In this document: positions 59,501-64,000 of the stretch, one piece after another
How positions within the stretch are numbered: position 1 is the stretch's first letter
How the letters are laid out: each line of letters starts with the position of its first letter
Assembly (NCBI GenBank): GCA_044226485.1
Contig: JBGAGY010000007.1
Span: forward strand, 310,001-374,000
Reading direction: 5' to 3'
Source of the DNA: UBA6663 sp044226485
Lineage (GTDB): Bacteria > Chloroflexota > Anaerolineae > Anaerolineales > UBA6663
DNA: 64,000 nt
Notes under the pieces: generated by a model
What the model was told of the DNA's origin: nothing
Databases searched by the model: none
What the model saw: only the letters and a program-made list of their open reading frames with translations
Translations under genes and position numbers: made by a program

Positions 59501-60003
59501 GCATCCAGCCGCACCGTCGCGCCGCGGCGCAGTTTGCGCGTGCGGGTCAGGAACTCGCGCAGGGGTAGGGTGCGCGTCATGAGCGCGCGCACCGAGGTCG
59601 TCGTGATCAACGGCGCGCTGCTCGCCGTGGCGCCGCTGCCGGCCGACCCGATCGTGGCGTGAAGGTCCCCCCAGGCCGAGAGCGCCGCGATGCGCTCGCT
59701 CACGGTTCGCGTTCCCCACACGGCCGGCTCATAGAACATCGGCGCCGGCTCCGAGAACGGTCGTACGGTCGCGCCGGGCCACCAGATCGGCAGCTCATCG
59801 GCGAACGCCGTGGCGCGGTCGGGCCGCGCGGCGACGATCAGCGTCGGCCGACCGAGATCCTGCGCCAGGGCGGCCGCGACCGCCGGTCGAGCCGCCCGGA
59901 TGACGCCCAGCGGGAGTCGCTTCTCGCCGGCCAGGGCGCGTTCGCGCAACGCCGAGTAACCCGGCAGGGCACGGATGTGATCGAGGAGGGGGGAGAGATG
60001 CAT
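56503..60003 (-). CDS. mfd: transcription-repair coupling factor Mfd
   Basis: This 1166-residue ATP-dependent translocase removes stalled RNA polymerase and recruits UvrA for strand-specific repair. It has the UvrB-like N-terminal region (about 1-330; SGYEPVSVVLEPGQFSRRGG). The CarD-like RNA polymerase-interacting domain follows (FKAGDLIVHEDYGVGRFREL). The RecG-like motor has Walker A GDVGFGKTEVALRA (about 635), the DEEQRFG box, and DVLLCTSIIESGLDIPNANT. The C-terminal TRCF domain completes it. Residues about 995-1019 are encoded by a word-palindrome insertion between the motor and the TRCF domain. ATG 60003 fits the family; the open frame upstream is repeat sequence. Confidence 0.96.
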   Translation of the reverse strand: MHLSPLLDHIRALPGYSALRERALAGEKRLPLGVIRAARPAVAAALAQDLGRPTLIVAARPDRATAFADELPIWWPGATVRPFSEPAPMFYEPAVWGTRTVSERIAALSAWGDLHATIGSAGSGATASSAPLITTTSVRALMTRTLPLREFLTRTRKLRRGATVRLDALLTLWAESGYEPVSVVLEPGQFSRRGGIVDIFPVAAEAPARLELFGDEIDTLRRFEPATQRSGESLDILTVTPAREGLASTPGAGVPAEFQIAERFAPATLLDYLTPDALVLLDGEVELGETADELIEHAEEQRSFQLEAGTILPTTPPPYVTWDELDAALSSRQVISLGADADDEEGSGSSALTALRPAPRYGGQVRPLLTGLTDFVVDNAAAVVVARQAGRLAELWSQEGYPTAAVDALTDSPAPASVTFVSGGLSEGWRLVLKDEVAAGDALAQASRPSAIVVLTDAEIFGVARPQRARKRKRRGAPETNYAEFKAGDLIVHEDYGVGRFRELGQRIIDGLERDYLVLEFAEGDELYVPVSHADRLTRYVGASDQPPALSRLGSAEWLNAKQKAKAAVEQMARELLQLYAKRELVPGRAFKSDTAWQAEMEGGFPFVETEDQQRAIRDVKADMERPRPMDRLICGDVGFGKTEVALRAAFKAVMDGTQVAMLVPTTVLAQQHWHTFKARFGAYPVKIEMLSRFRQPREIRAALARLAAGDVDIVIGTHRLLGQDVTFKDLGLLIIDEEQRFGVKHKERLKQMRSEVDVLTLTATPIPRTLYMSLTGLRDISTINTPPEERLPILTHVGPWNEKLARQSILRELERDGQVFFLHNRVQSIGVARDRLARLVPEARVEIAHGQMEEGQLSHVMERFEEGEIDVLLCTSIIESGLDIPNANTLIVDRADTFGLAQLYQLRGRVGRSTQQAYAYFFTSPDFRPTPEARERLETLAEQTDLGAGYAIAMRDLEMRGAGDIIGPKQSGQITAVGFHLYTKMLNQAVKALKKDRGRQTVDGGPLTADEGRTTKDEGAAAAIGALQAANVDLPLALAIPAEYVEDRRLRVQLYQRLANISDEAELDGFSRELAERFGPAPEPVENLLYQLRVKLRATRAGVVAIASENGHIVVTLFPQEETNLTYLAHGVLGAERLVKNRAILPYMPRGEWKPYLLDRLSRMN
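56945..57020. repeat. word palindrome (families H and C) inside mfd
   Basis: Words TTCGTCCTTCGTCGTTCG (56948-56970) run directly into TGCGGTCAACGGTCCGCCG and CTGCCGGCCGCGGTCC (to 57017). These are the same two word families that form the composite palindrome upstream of mfd. They are read in frame as a Gly/Asp/Thr/Lys-rich peptide with no stop. Confidence 0.85.
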
Positions 60004-60012
60004 GTTCTTTTC

Positions 60013-60298
60013 GGCGGCGGACCGCTGACCGCGGACCGCAGAAAGGCGAACGACCCATGACGAATGACGAACGACAACGGCCGAGCGGGTCACCCCGTCG
60101 GCTGTCGCCCTTCGTTCTGGCTGGTGTCCAATTGTTTGCCGCGCACGGTCAGCGCCGGCCTATCCCGTGACGTCGAAGGCGCACCTGATCGGCATCAACT
60201 TTCGTCATTCGTCGCTCGTCCGACCCTACGACTCTACCGCGCTTCAAGGCAAGGTGGCCAGACGGGCTGCGGTCAGCGGTCTGCGGTCTGCGGTCCTT
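60013..60298. repeat. composite nested palindrome between pth and mfd (families C and H)
   Basis: The outer arms are family C: GCGGCGGACCGCTGACCGCG (60013-60044 region) against GCTGCGGTCAGCGGTCTGCG (about 60267-60298). The inner arms are family H: CATGACGAATGACGAACGA (60057-60075) against TCGTCATTCGTCGCTCGTC (60202-60220). The centre (about 60080-60198) has no gene. The right outer arm extends into the coding end of pth, and the left arm reaches to 10 nt from the mfd ATG. Confidence 0.85.
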
Positions 60299-60878
60299 CC
60301 AACGGCCCGTTGAACCGGCTCATTGCCAGGTCGATGCCGCTGGCCATCCAACCCAGGAAGGCTTCGACGGCTTTGTCGAGGACCACGTCGAGTTGATCGA
60401 GCTCCTCGTCGTTGAAGTCCTTGAGCACATAAGCGGCGTGGCGCATCTGACCCGGCGGTCGGCCGATGCCGATGCGCAGCCGCGGGAAGCGGTCGTTGCC
60501 GAGCGAGTCGATGATCGACTGCAGGCCGCGCTGTCCGCCGGCCGAGCCACGCGGTCGGATCCGGATGCTGCCGAAGGGCAGGTTGAGGTCATCGATGCAG
60601 ACCATGATGGCCTCAGGCGGGATCTGGTAGAAGCGCGCCAGCCCGGCCACCGAGCCGCCCGAGAGGTTCATGAAGGTCTGCGGCTTGGCCACGATCACGC
60701 GGCGACCATCGACGTCGCCGCTTGTGACGAGTGCGTTCGACTGCTTTCGCGTGAAGGCCGGCCAACCCTGGCGATGCACCAGCCGGTCGACGGCCAAAAA
60801 ACCGGCGTTATGCCGGTTGAGGCGGTATTCGCGGCCCGGGTTGCCGAGGCCAACGATCAGGGCAGGGGTCTCGTTCAT
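60273..60878 (-). CDS. pth: peptidyl-tRNA hydrolase
   Basis: This 201-residue enzyme releases tRNA from peptidyl-tRNA drop-off products. The signatures are ALIVGLGNPGREYRLNRHNA, with catalytic His23, IVAKPQTFMNLSGGSVAGLA, and VCIDDLNLPFGSIRIRPRGS. GGQRGLQSIIDSLGNDRFPR and RLRIGIGRPPG are further family motifs. The last residues (GPLEGPQTADR) are encoded by the family C repeat, which also supplies the stop. ATG 60878 lies 4 nt after the stop of the upstream secreted-protein gene, so the two are co-transcribed. Confidence 0.96.
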   Translation of the reverse strand: MNETPALIVGLGNPGREYRLNRHNAGFLAVDRLVHRQGWPAFTRKQSNALVTSGDVDGRRVIVAKPQTFMNLSGGSVAGLARFYQIPPEAIMVCIDDLNLPFGSIRIRPRGSAGGQRGLQSIIDSLGNDRFPRLRIGIGRPPGQMRHAAYVLKDFNDEELDQLDVVLDKAVEAFLGWMASGIDLAMSRFNGPLEGPQTADR

Positions 60879-60882
60879 CCAC

Positions 60883-61572
60883 TCACTTCCACCGTCGATG
60901 TCGCCAGAGCCAGCGCATGGCCGCGTAGGCCGCCATGATCGCGAAGGCCAGAGCGGCAAGGCGCACGCCGTCGACAAAAGCTGTTTCGAGCCGCCCCGGA
61001 TCCAGCGCCGGCAACGCCGAGGCCACGGGGTTTGGCCCGCCGAGGTCGCCGAGCGCGGCGATCGCTGTGGCAGGCGGCGGCAATGCGATCGCGGTCGGAG
61101 TCGGCCCTGTCGATGGGCCCACCCCCGGCAACGACGTCGCGGCCGGCGTCGCCTCGACGACGATCGTGGGCTCGGCGGTCGGCAGGTCGTGCCTCACCAC
61201 CACGCGCCCGACGAAGTACTCGCCGAAGTCTCGCTCCGTCGCGTACACCCGCAGCCGCAATTCGTACACACCATCGGCCACGTTCGTCGTGTCCCAGCGG
61301 CCCAGGACGCCATCGACGACCGGCGCGGTGCCAGGCTCGCCAATGGCGAACCAGGTGCCGCGCGGGTTGGGATCATAGGCGAAGGCCAGCTCGTAACGCA
61401 GAAAGGGCTGCCGCACTGCAGTCCCGCGGATCTCGACGACGCCTGTGACGCCGGTGCCGCTCTCGGGCGACGTGATGAGAACGCCATCCTGCGCCAGGGC
61501 GGGCCGTATCGGCCACATCGCCAGCGTGAGGGCGGCCACCAGCACCACCGAAGACCAGGATATGCGATGCAT
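60883..61572 (-). CDS. secreted Ig-like protein with C-terminal membrane anchor
   Basis: This 229-residue protein has a signal peptide (SSVVLVAALTLAMWP, with an ALA-type cleavage site near residue 27). A beta-sandwich-like domain follows (VLITSPESGTGVTGVVEIRG, DTTNVADGVYELRLRVYATE), then a Thr/Pro/Ala-rich linker. A C-terminal helix (AALAFAIMAAYAAMRWLW) and the basic tail RHRRWK anchor it, so it is a surface-tethered protein. The function is unknown. Upstream, TATACT (61588-61583, minus strand) lies 10 nt before the ATG. Confidence 0.85.
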   Translation of the reverse strand: MHRISWSSVVLVAALTLAMWPIRPALAQDGVLITSPESGTGVTGVVEIRGTAVRQPFLRYELAFAYDPNPRGTWFAIGEPGTAPVVDGVLGRWDTTNVADGVYELRLRVYATERDFGEYFVGRVVVRHDLPTAEPTIVVEATPAATSLPGVGPSTGPTPTAIALPPPATAIAALGDLGGPNPVASALPALDPGRLETAFVDGVRLAALAFAIMAAYAAMRWLWRHRRWK

Positions 61573-61582
61573 TCGGGCGAGG

Positions 61583-61602
61583 AGTATAGCATCGGACCCG
61601 AT
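61583..61602 (-). promoter_or_regulatory. -10 box and small inverted repeat for the secreted-protein gene
   Basis: On the minus strand TATACT (61588-61583) ends 10 nt before ATG 61572. The inverted repeat ATCGG-AC-CCGAT (61591-61602) sits just upstream. No convincing -35 hexamer is seen. Confidence 0.4.
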
Positions 61603-61741
61603 CTGCCCATAGCCCCAAGCGGCTCGCGCGGAACCCGGCCGGCGTTGTCGCGCACCCGGCGACCACCAGCGGCATGACTCAAGGAACCCGCCGATTCGTT
61701 AACATTCGCAGCATTCGCCGCGAAACTCTGGCGCGGCAAAA

Positions 61742-61770
61742 TTGACCGACCTGGGTCGGTTTGTTATACT
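61742..61770 (+). promoter_or_regulatory. strong sigma-70-type promoter with operator palindrome, ECF sigma gene
   Basis: TTGACC (61742-61747), a 17-bp spacer and TATACT (61765-61770) form a near-consensus promoter. The spacer holds a perfect inverted repeat, ACCGACC-TG-GGTCGGT (61745-61760), which overlaps the -35 edge and is placed where a bound repressor or MerR-like activator would act. Transcription should start near 61777. The rest of 61573-61874 holds no gene that I can support. Confidence 0.75.
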
Positions 61771-61874
61771 GCCCGAACTCCCGGCCGACAGCACGTGAGA
61801 GGCCGGGCCACTGCAACGAAACCCAGCCGGCGGTGTTATTCACCGCGAACGGCGCCGCGGGAGACCCAACGGTC

Positions 61875-62477
61875 GTGGCAGAACCGTACCTGGACGAGAG
61901 CGCGCTGGTGGATCGGGCTCGTACCGATCCGGAGGCCTTCGGCATGCTCTACGAGCGCTACGTCAAGCGCATCTACAACTACGTGTACTTTCGCACCGGC
62001 TCGCACGAGGACGCCGAGGATCTTACCTCGCACGTCTTCCAGCGGGCGGTTCAGCGACTGGGCACGTATACCGATCGCGGGCTGCCGTTCGTCGCGTGGC
62101 TGTACCGGATCGCTCACAACGTCGTCGCCAACTGGTACCGCGATCAGGGGCGCCGTCGCACTGTGCCGCTCGACGCGGCGCCGTCACGGGTGCGCGTCGA
62201 AGGCCCTGAGCACGTGGTCGAGACGAACGCCGAGCGGGATCAGGTGCTGGCGGCGTTGCGCAAGCTGACTCCCGAGCGACAGCAACTCCTGATCCTCAAG
62301 TTCATCGATCAGATGTCGAACGCCGAGATCGGCCAGGTGCTCAATCGAAGCGAAAGCGCGATCAAGAGCCTGTATCACCGAACGCTCGAAGAACTGCGCG
62401 CCGATCTTGTCGGCGTGTTGACCGATTTCAACCTTCAGCCCGAGGTCGCCGCTTTGAACGGCCAGGCGATCCGTTGA
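61875..62477 (+). CDS. ECF-type RNA polymerase sigma factor
   Basis: This 200-residue alternative sigma factor has only regions 2 and 4. Region 2 has FGMLYERYVKRIYNYVYFRT and SHEDAEDLTSHVFQRAVQRL, then PFVAWLYRIAHNVVANWYRD. Region 4 has LRKLTPERQQLLILKFIDQM and NAEIGQVLNRSESAIKSLYH. The start is uncertain: GTG 61875 precedes the conserved part, but the frame is open to about 61761. It is the first gene of a likely operon with DegV and a small membrane protein (gaps of 20 and 2 nt). Confidence 0.88.
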   Translation: MAEPYLDESALVDRARTDPEAFGMLYERYVKRIYNYVYFRTGSHEDAEDLTSHVFQRAVQRLGTYTDRGLPFVAWLYRIAHNVVANWYRDQGRRRTVPLDAAPSRVRVEGPEHVVETNAERDQVLAALRKLTPERQQLLILKFIDQMSNAEIGQVLNRSESAIKSLYHRTLEELRADLVGVLTDFNLQPEVAALNGQAIR

Positions 62478-62497
62478 GCGCCCAACACCCACTTGCC

Positions 62498-63358
62498 ATG
62501 ACGCAATCCACTATCGCTCTCATCACCGACTCGACCGCTGCACTGCCCGACGAGATCCGTCAGCGCTTTGGTGTCCGCATCGTGCCGACGATGTTGCATT
62601 GGGGCGCCCAGAGCTATCGTGACGGCGTCGACATCACCCCGGCGGCGTTCTTCGAACGCCTCAAGACCGATCCCGTTCACCCGACGACGTCGGCGTTCTC
62701 CATCGGCACGGCCCAGGAGATCTACCGGGAAGCTGCTGCAGGGCGCACCGGAGTGTTGGGGCTTCACATCAGCTCCAAACTCTCAGGCGTCTACGAGATC
62801 GCCCATCAGGCGCGCGAGCTGATGCCCGACCTCAACATCAAGCTCGTCGACACGCGCGTGACGGCGATGGCGATGGGCTTCATCGTCCAGCAGGTCGGCG
62901 AGGCGTGCGAGGCCGGCGCCAGCCTTGACGAGGCGGCGACCCTGGCGCAGACCATGATCGCCAACTCCGGCGTGCTGCTCTCGCCCGAGGTGTTGACCTA
63001 CCTTCAGCGTGGCGGCCGGATCGGCGCGGCGGCGGCCATGGTCGGCGGGCTGCTCGACCTCAAGCCGATCCTCGATCTTCAAGACGGCATGCTCAAGCCG
63101 TTGGAGCGCGTGCGCAGCCGCAAGAAGGCTCTGGCTCGCATGGTCGACGTCGGGGTCGAGCGCCTGACGGGCAAGCCAAAGGTCCGGCTAGGCGCCGTGC
63201 ATGCGAACGCCGAGGAAGAGGCTCGGGGTGTGCTGCAAGCGGCAGCCGATCGGTTGGGCTCGTCGGTCGTGCAGACCGTCGTCTGCCCGGTCAGCCCGAC
63301 GGTGGGCGCGCACACGGGGCCCGGCACGGTGGGCCTGACCTATACCTGGGGATACTGA
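62498..63358 (+). CDS. DegV family fatty-acid-binding protein
   Basis: This 286-residue protein has the DegV fold. Family members bind fatty acids and can act as FakB partners for a fatty-acid kinase. The signatures are ALITDSTAALPDEI, the conserved TSAFSIGTAQEIYREA (typically TSQPS in relatives), ISSKLSGVYEIAHQAR, LTYLQRGGRIGAAAAMVGGL and the C-terminal GAHTGPGTVGLTY. No FakA-like kinase is nearby. ATG 62498 follows the sigma gene by 20 nt. Confidence 0.94.
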   Translation: MTQSTIALITDSTAALPDEIRQRFGVRIVPTMLHWGAQSYRDGVDITPAAFFERLKTDPVHPTTSAFSIGTAQEIYREAAAGRTGVLGLHISSKLSGVYEIAHQARELMPDLNIKLVDTRVTAMAMGFIVQQVGEACEAGASLDEAATLAQTMIANSGVLLSPEVLTYLQRGGRIGAAAAMVGGLLDLKPILDLQDGMLKPLERVRSRKKALARMVDVGVERLTGKPKVRLGAVHANAEEEARGVLQAAADRLGSSVVQTVVCPVSPTVGAHTGPGTVGLTYTWGY

Positions 63359-63360
63359 AC

Positions 63361-63615
63361 ATGATGGACGTCGAACGGCTCCTGCGCCGTCACCTCGTTG
63401 GTGTGGAACCTGCCGAGGGTTTTCGCCGCCGGATGCGCGCTGAAATCCTTGAAACCCATCCAGCCAAACAGGCAGCGACGACGTCGTCCTGGCTCTGGTT
63501 GTTCGCCGGGCTGGGCGGCGTGCTCTCGCTGGGCAGCCTGGCGGTCGTCGCCGTGAGGCGCGGCCCGGCCTGGGTCGCGCGTTTCGGATCGCGCCGAGGC
63601 GCCACAGCTGCCTGA
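63361..63615 (+). CDS. small single-helix membrane protein (possible anti-sigma factor)
   Basis: This 84-residue protein starts 2 nt after the degV stop. A cytoplasmic N terminus includes LLRRHLVGVEPAEGFRRRMR, followed by one membrane helix (WLWLFAGLGGVLSLGSLAVV) and a basic tail. Its shape, and the E-P-x-x-x-F-R-R-R-M-style segment, resemble short membrane anti-sigma proteins that accompany ECF sigma factors. That role is inference only. The start may be ATG 63364 instead. Confidence 0.65.
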   Translation: MMDVERLLRRHLVGVEPAEGFRRRMRAEILETHPAKQAATTSSWLWLFAGLGGVLSLGSLAVVAVRRGPAWVARFGSRRGATAA

Positions 63616-63644
63616 CATCTCGGGCTTGAAAAAGACGCTGTAAT

Positions 63645-63689
63645 GAGGTGTTGGGGCGGCGCCCGTCGCTCCGGCACCTCGTTTTCCTT
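63645..63689 (+). terminator. terminator after the sigma/degV/small-protein operon
   Basis: GAGGTG (63645-63650) pairs with CACCTC (63675-63680). Inner GGGGCGGC pairs with GTCGCTCC through wobble pairs. The stem is followed by GTTTTCCTT, about 30 nt after the last stop. Confidence 0.75.
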
Positions 63690-63745
63690 AACTGCAATGG
63701 CGTGGTTTGTCAAGCTGGGTCGGTTGGGGGTGTCAATAGGCGGCC

Positions 63746-63774
63746 TTGACGCTCTTTAAGACTCTCGCTAGAAT
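63746..63774 (+). promoter_or_regulatory. sigma-70 promoter for the right-edge gene
   Basis: TTGACG (63746-63751), a 17-bp spacer and TAGAAT (63769-63774) lie about 80 nt before ATG 63854. Confidence 0.7.
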
Positions 63775-63853
63775 GCGCGCCGCATAGAGAGTGTTTGTCT
63801 TTTGATCGTTAAGATGCGGCTGGCTGACCCACCGGCACCGCTGCGTGAGCAAC

Positions 63854-64000
63854 ATGGCGAAGTCCAAGGTTCTTCTGATTGAGAGCGAACGCGCCAAAGC
63901 GCCGTCCTGGTCGCCATGGCTCGAGAAGCGCGGTTATGGAGTGGACGTCGAACACTCTGCCCAGACCGCGCTCAAGCACATCGCCAGCGACGAGCCCGAC
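63854..64000 (+). CDS. receiver-domain-like protein (partial, runs off right edge)
   Basis: The visible 49 residues (AKSKVLLIESERAKAPSW, then LEKRGYGVDVEHSAQTALKH) match the first strand, helix and second strand of a response-regulator receiver domain. The frame is open at the window end, just before the phosphoacceptor position. The usual acidic pocket reads IESER rather than a DD pair, so it may be an atypical receiver. Confidence 0.7.
   Translation, partial: MAKSKVLLIESERAKAPSWSPWLEKRGYGVDVEHSAQTALKHIASDEPD

Overview
The window is one high-GC, gene-dense stretch of a bacterial chromosome. There are no rRNA or tRNA genes, insertion sequences, prophage or CRISPR arrays. The best fit is a member of the Chloroflexota, probably an Anaerolineae/Caldilineae-type lineage. 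That view rests on the mix of genes: a Gld-like ABC exporter with a DUF4340 partner, a TPR protein carrying repeated LPDW motifs, a Tad cluster with no secretin gene in view (as in bacteria without a conventional outer membrane), a membrane pyrophosphatase, and many GT-C-type membrane proteins. The assignment is inference; no marker rRNA is present.

Layout. Positions 1-7019 are on the minus strand: a TPR/LPDW protein running off the left edge, a class II histone-deacetylase-like hydrolase, a secreted subtilisin-type protease, and a K+-independent-type H+ pyrophosphatase. Positions 7692-11720 (plus) hold a four-gene ABC exporter operon (ATPase, permease, GldG-like, DUF4340), preceded by a possible attenuator. 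The primary sigma factor RpoD (11935-13416) and a RibD-C/DHFR-family reductase follow. Positions 14486-36404 are a 22-kb plus-strand exopolysaccharide locus. Many of its genes are joined by 4-nt ATGA overlaps: a polyprenyl glycosylphosphotransferase, GDP-fucose synthase, a Wzx-like flippase, two O-antigen-ligase/TPR fusions, at least five glycosyltransferases, two methyltransferases and several GT-C-like membrane proteins. Together they would start, elongate, decorate, flip and polymerise a lipid-linked, probably fucose-containing glycan.

Positions 36596-38470 encode a DegU/DegS-like two-component pair. Next comes a Tad/Flp pilus assembly core (CpaB, CpaE, CpaF/TadA, TadB, TadC; 38597-44601) without prepilin or peptidase genes. 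ComF and the long ribosome hibernation factor follow. Positions 46321-51096 (minus) hold an HNH endonuclease, two GT2 glycosyltransferases and a membrane-anchored Ig-like protein. Positions 51307-56404 (plus) encode FolC, Lon (with a basic tail) and an SDR enzyme. Positions 56503-61572 (minus) encode Mfd, Pth and a secreted Ig-like protein. From 61875 to the right edge (plus) lie an ECF sigma factor, DegV, a small one-helix protein and the start of a receiver-like protein.

The most unusual layer is the repeats. Three near-identical 82-92 bp palindromes sit right after stop codons (2373, 14263, 56408). At least six further loci are inverted repeats built from short degenerate words: GGGCGAR, GACCGCA, GATTGGCG, GACGAAT, ACGAATTCGC and CCGCGAAGAC. 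Some of this material is read in frame inside genes: Mfd, a GT-C protein and the Pth C terminus. A 29-33 bp minisatellite occupies about 47.4-47.75 kb. Two genes, rpoD and the HNH gene, look leaderless, with a -10 hexamer exactly 6 nt before the ATG.
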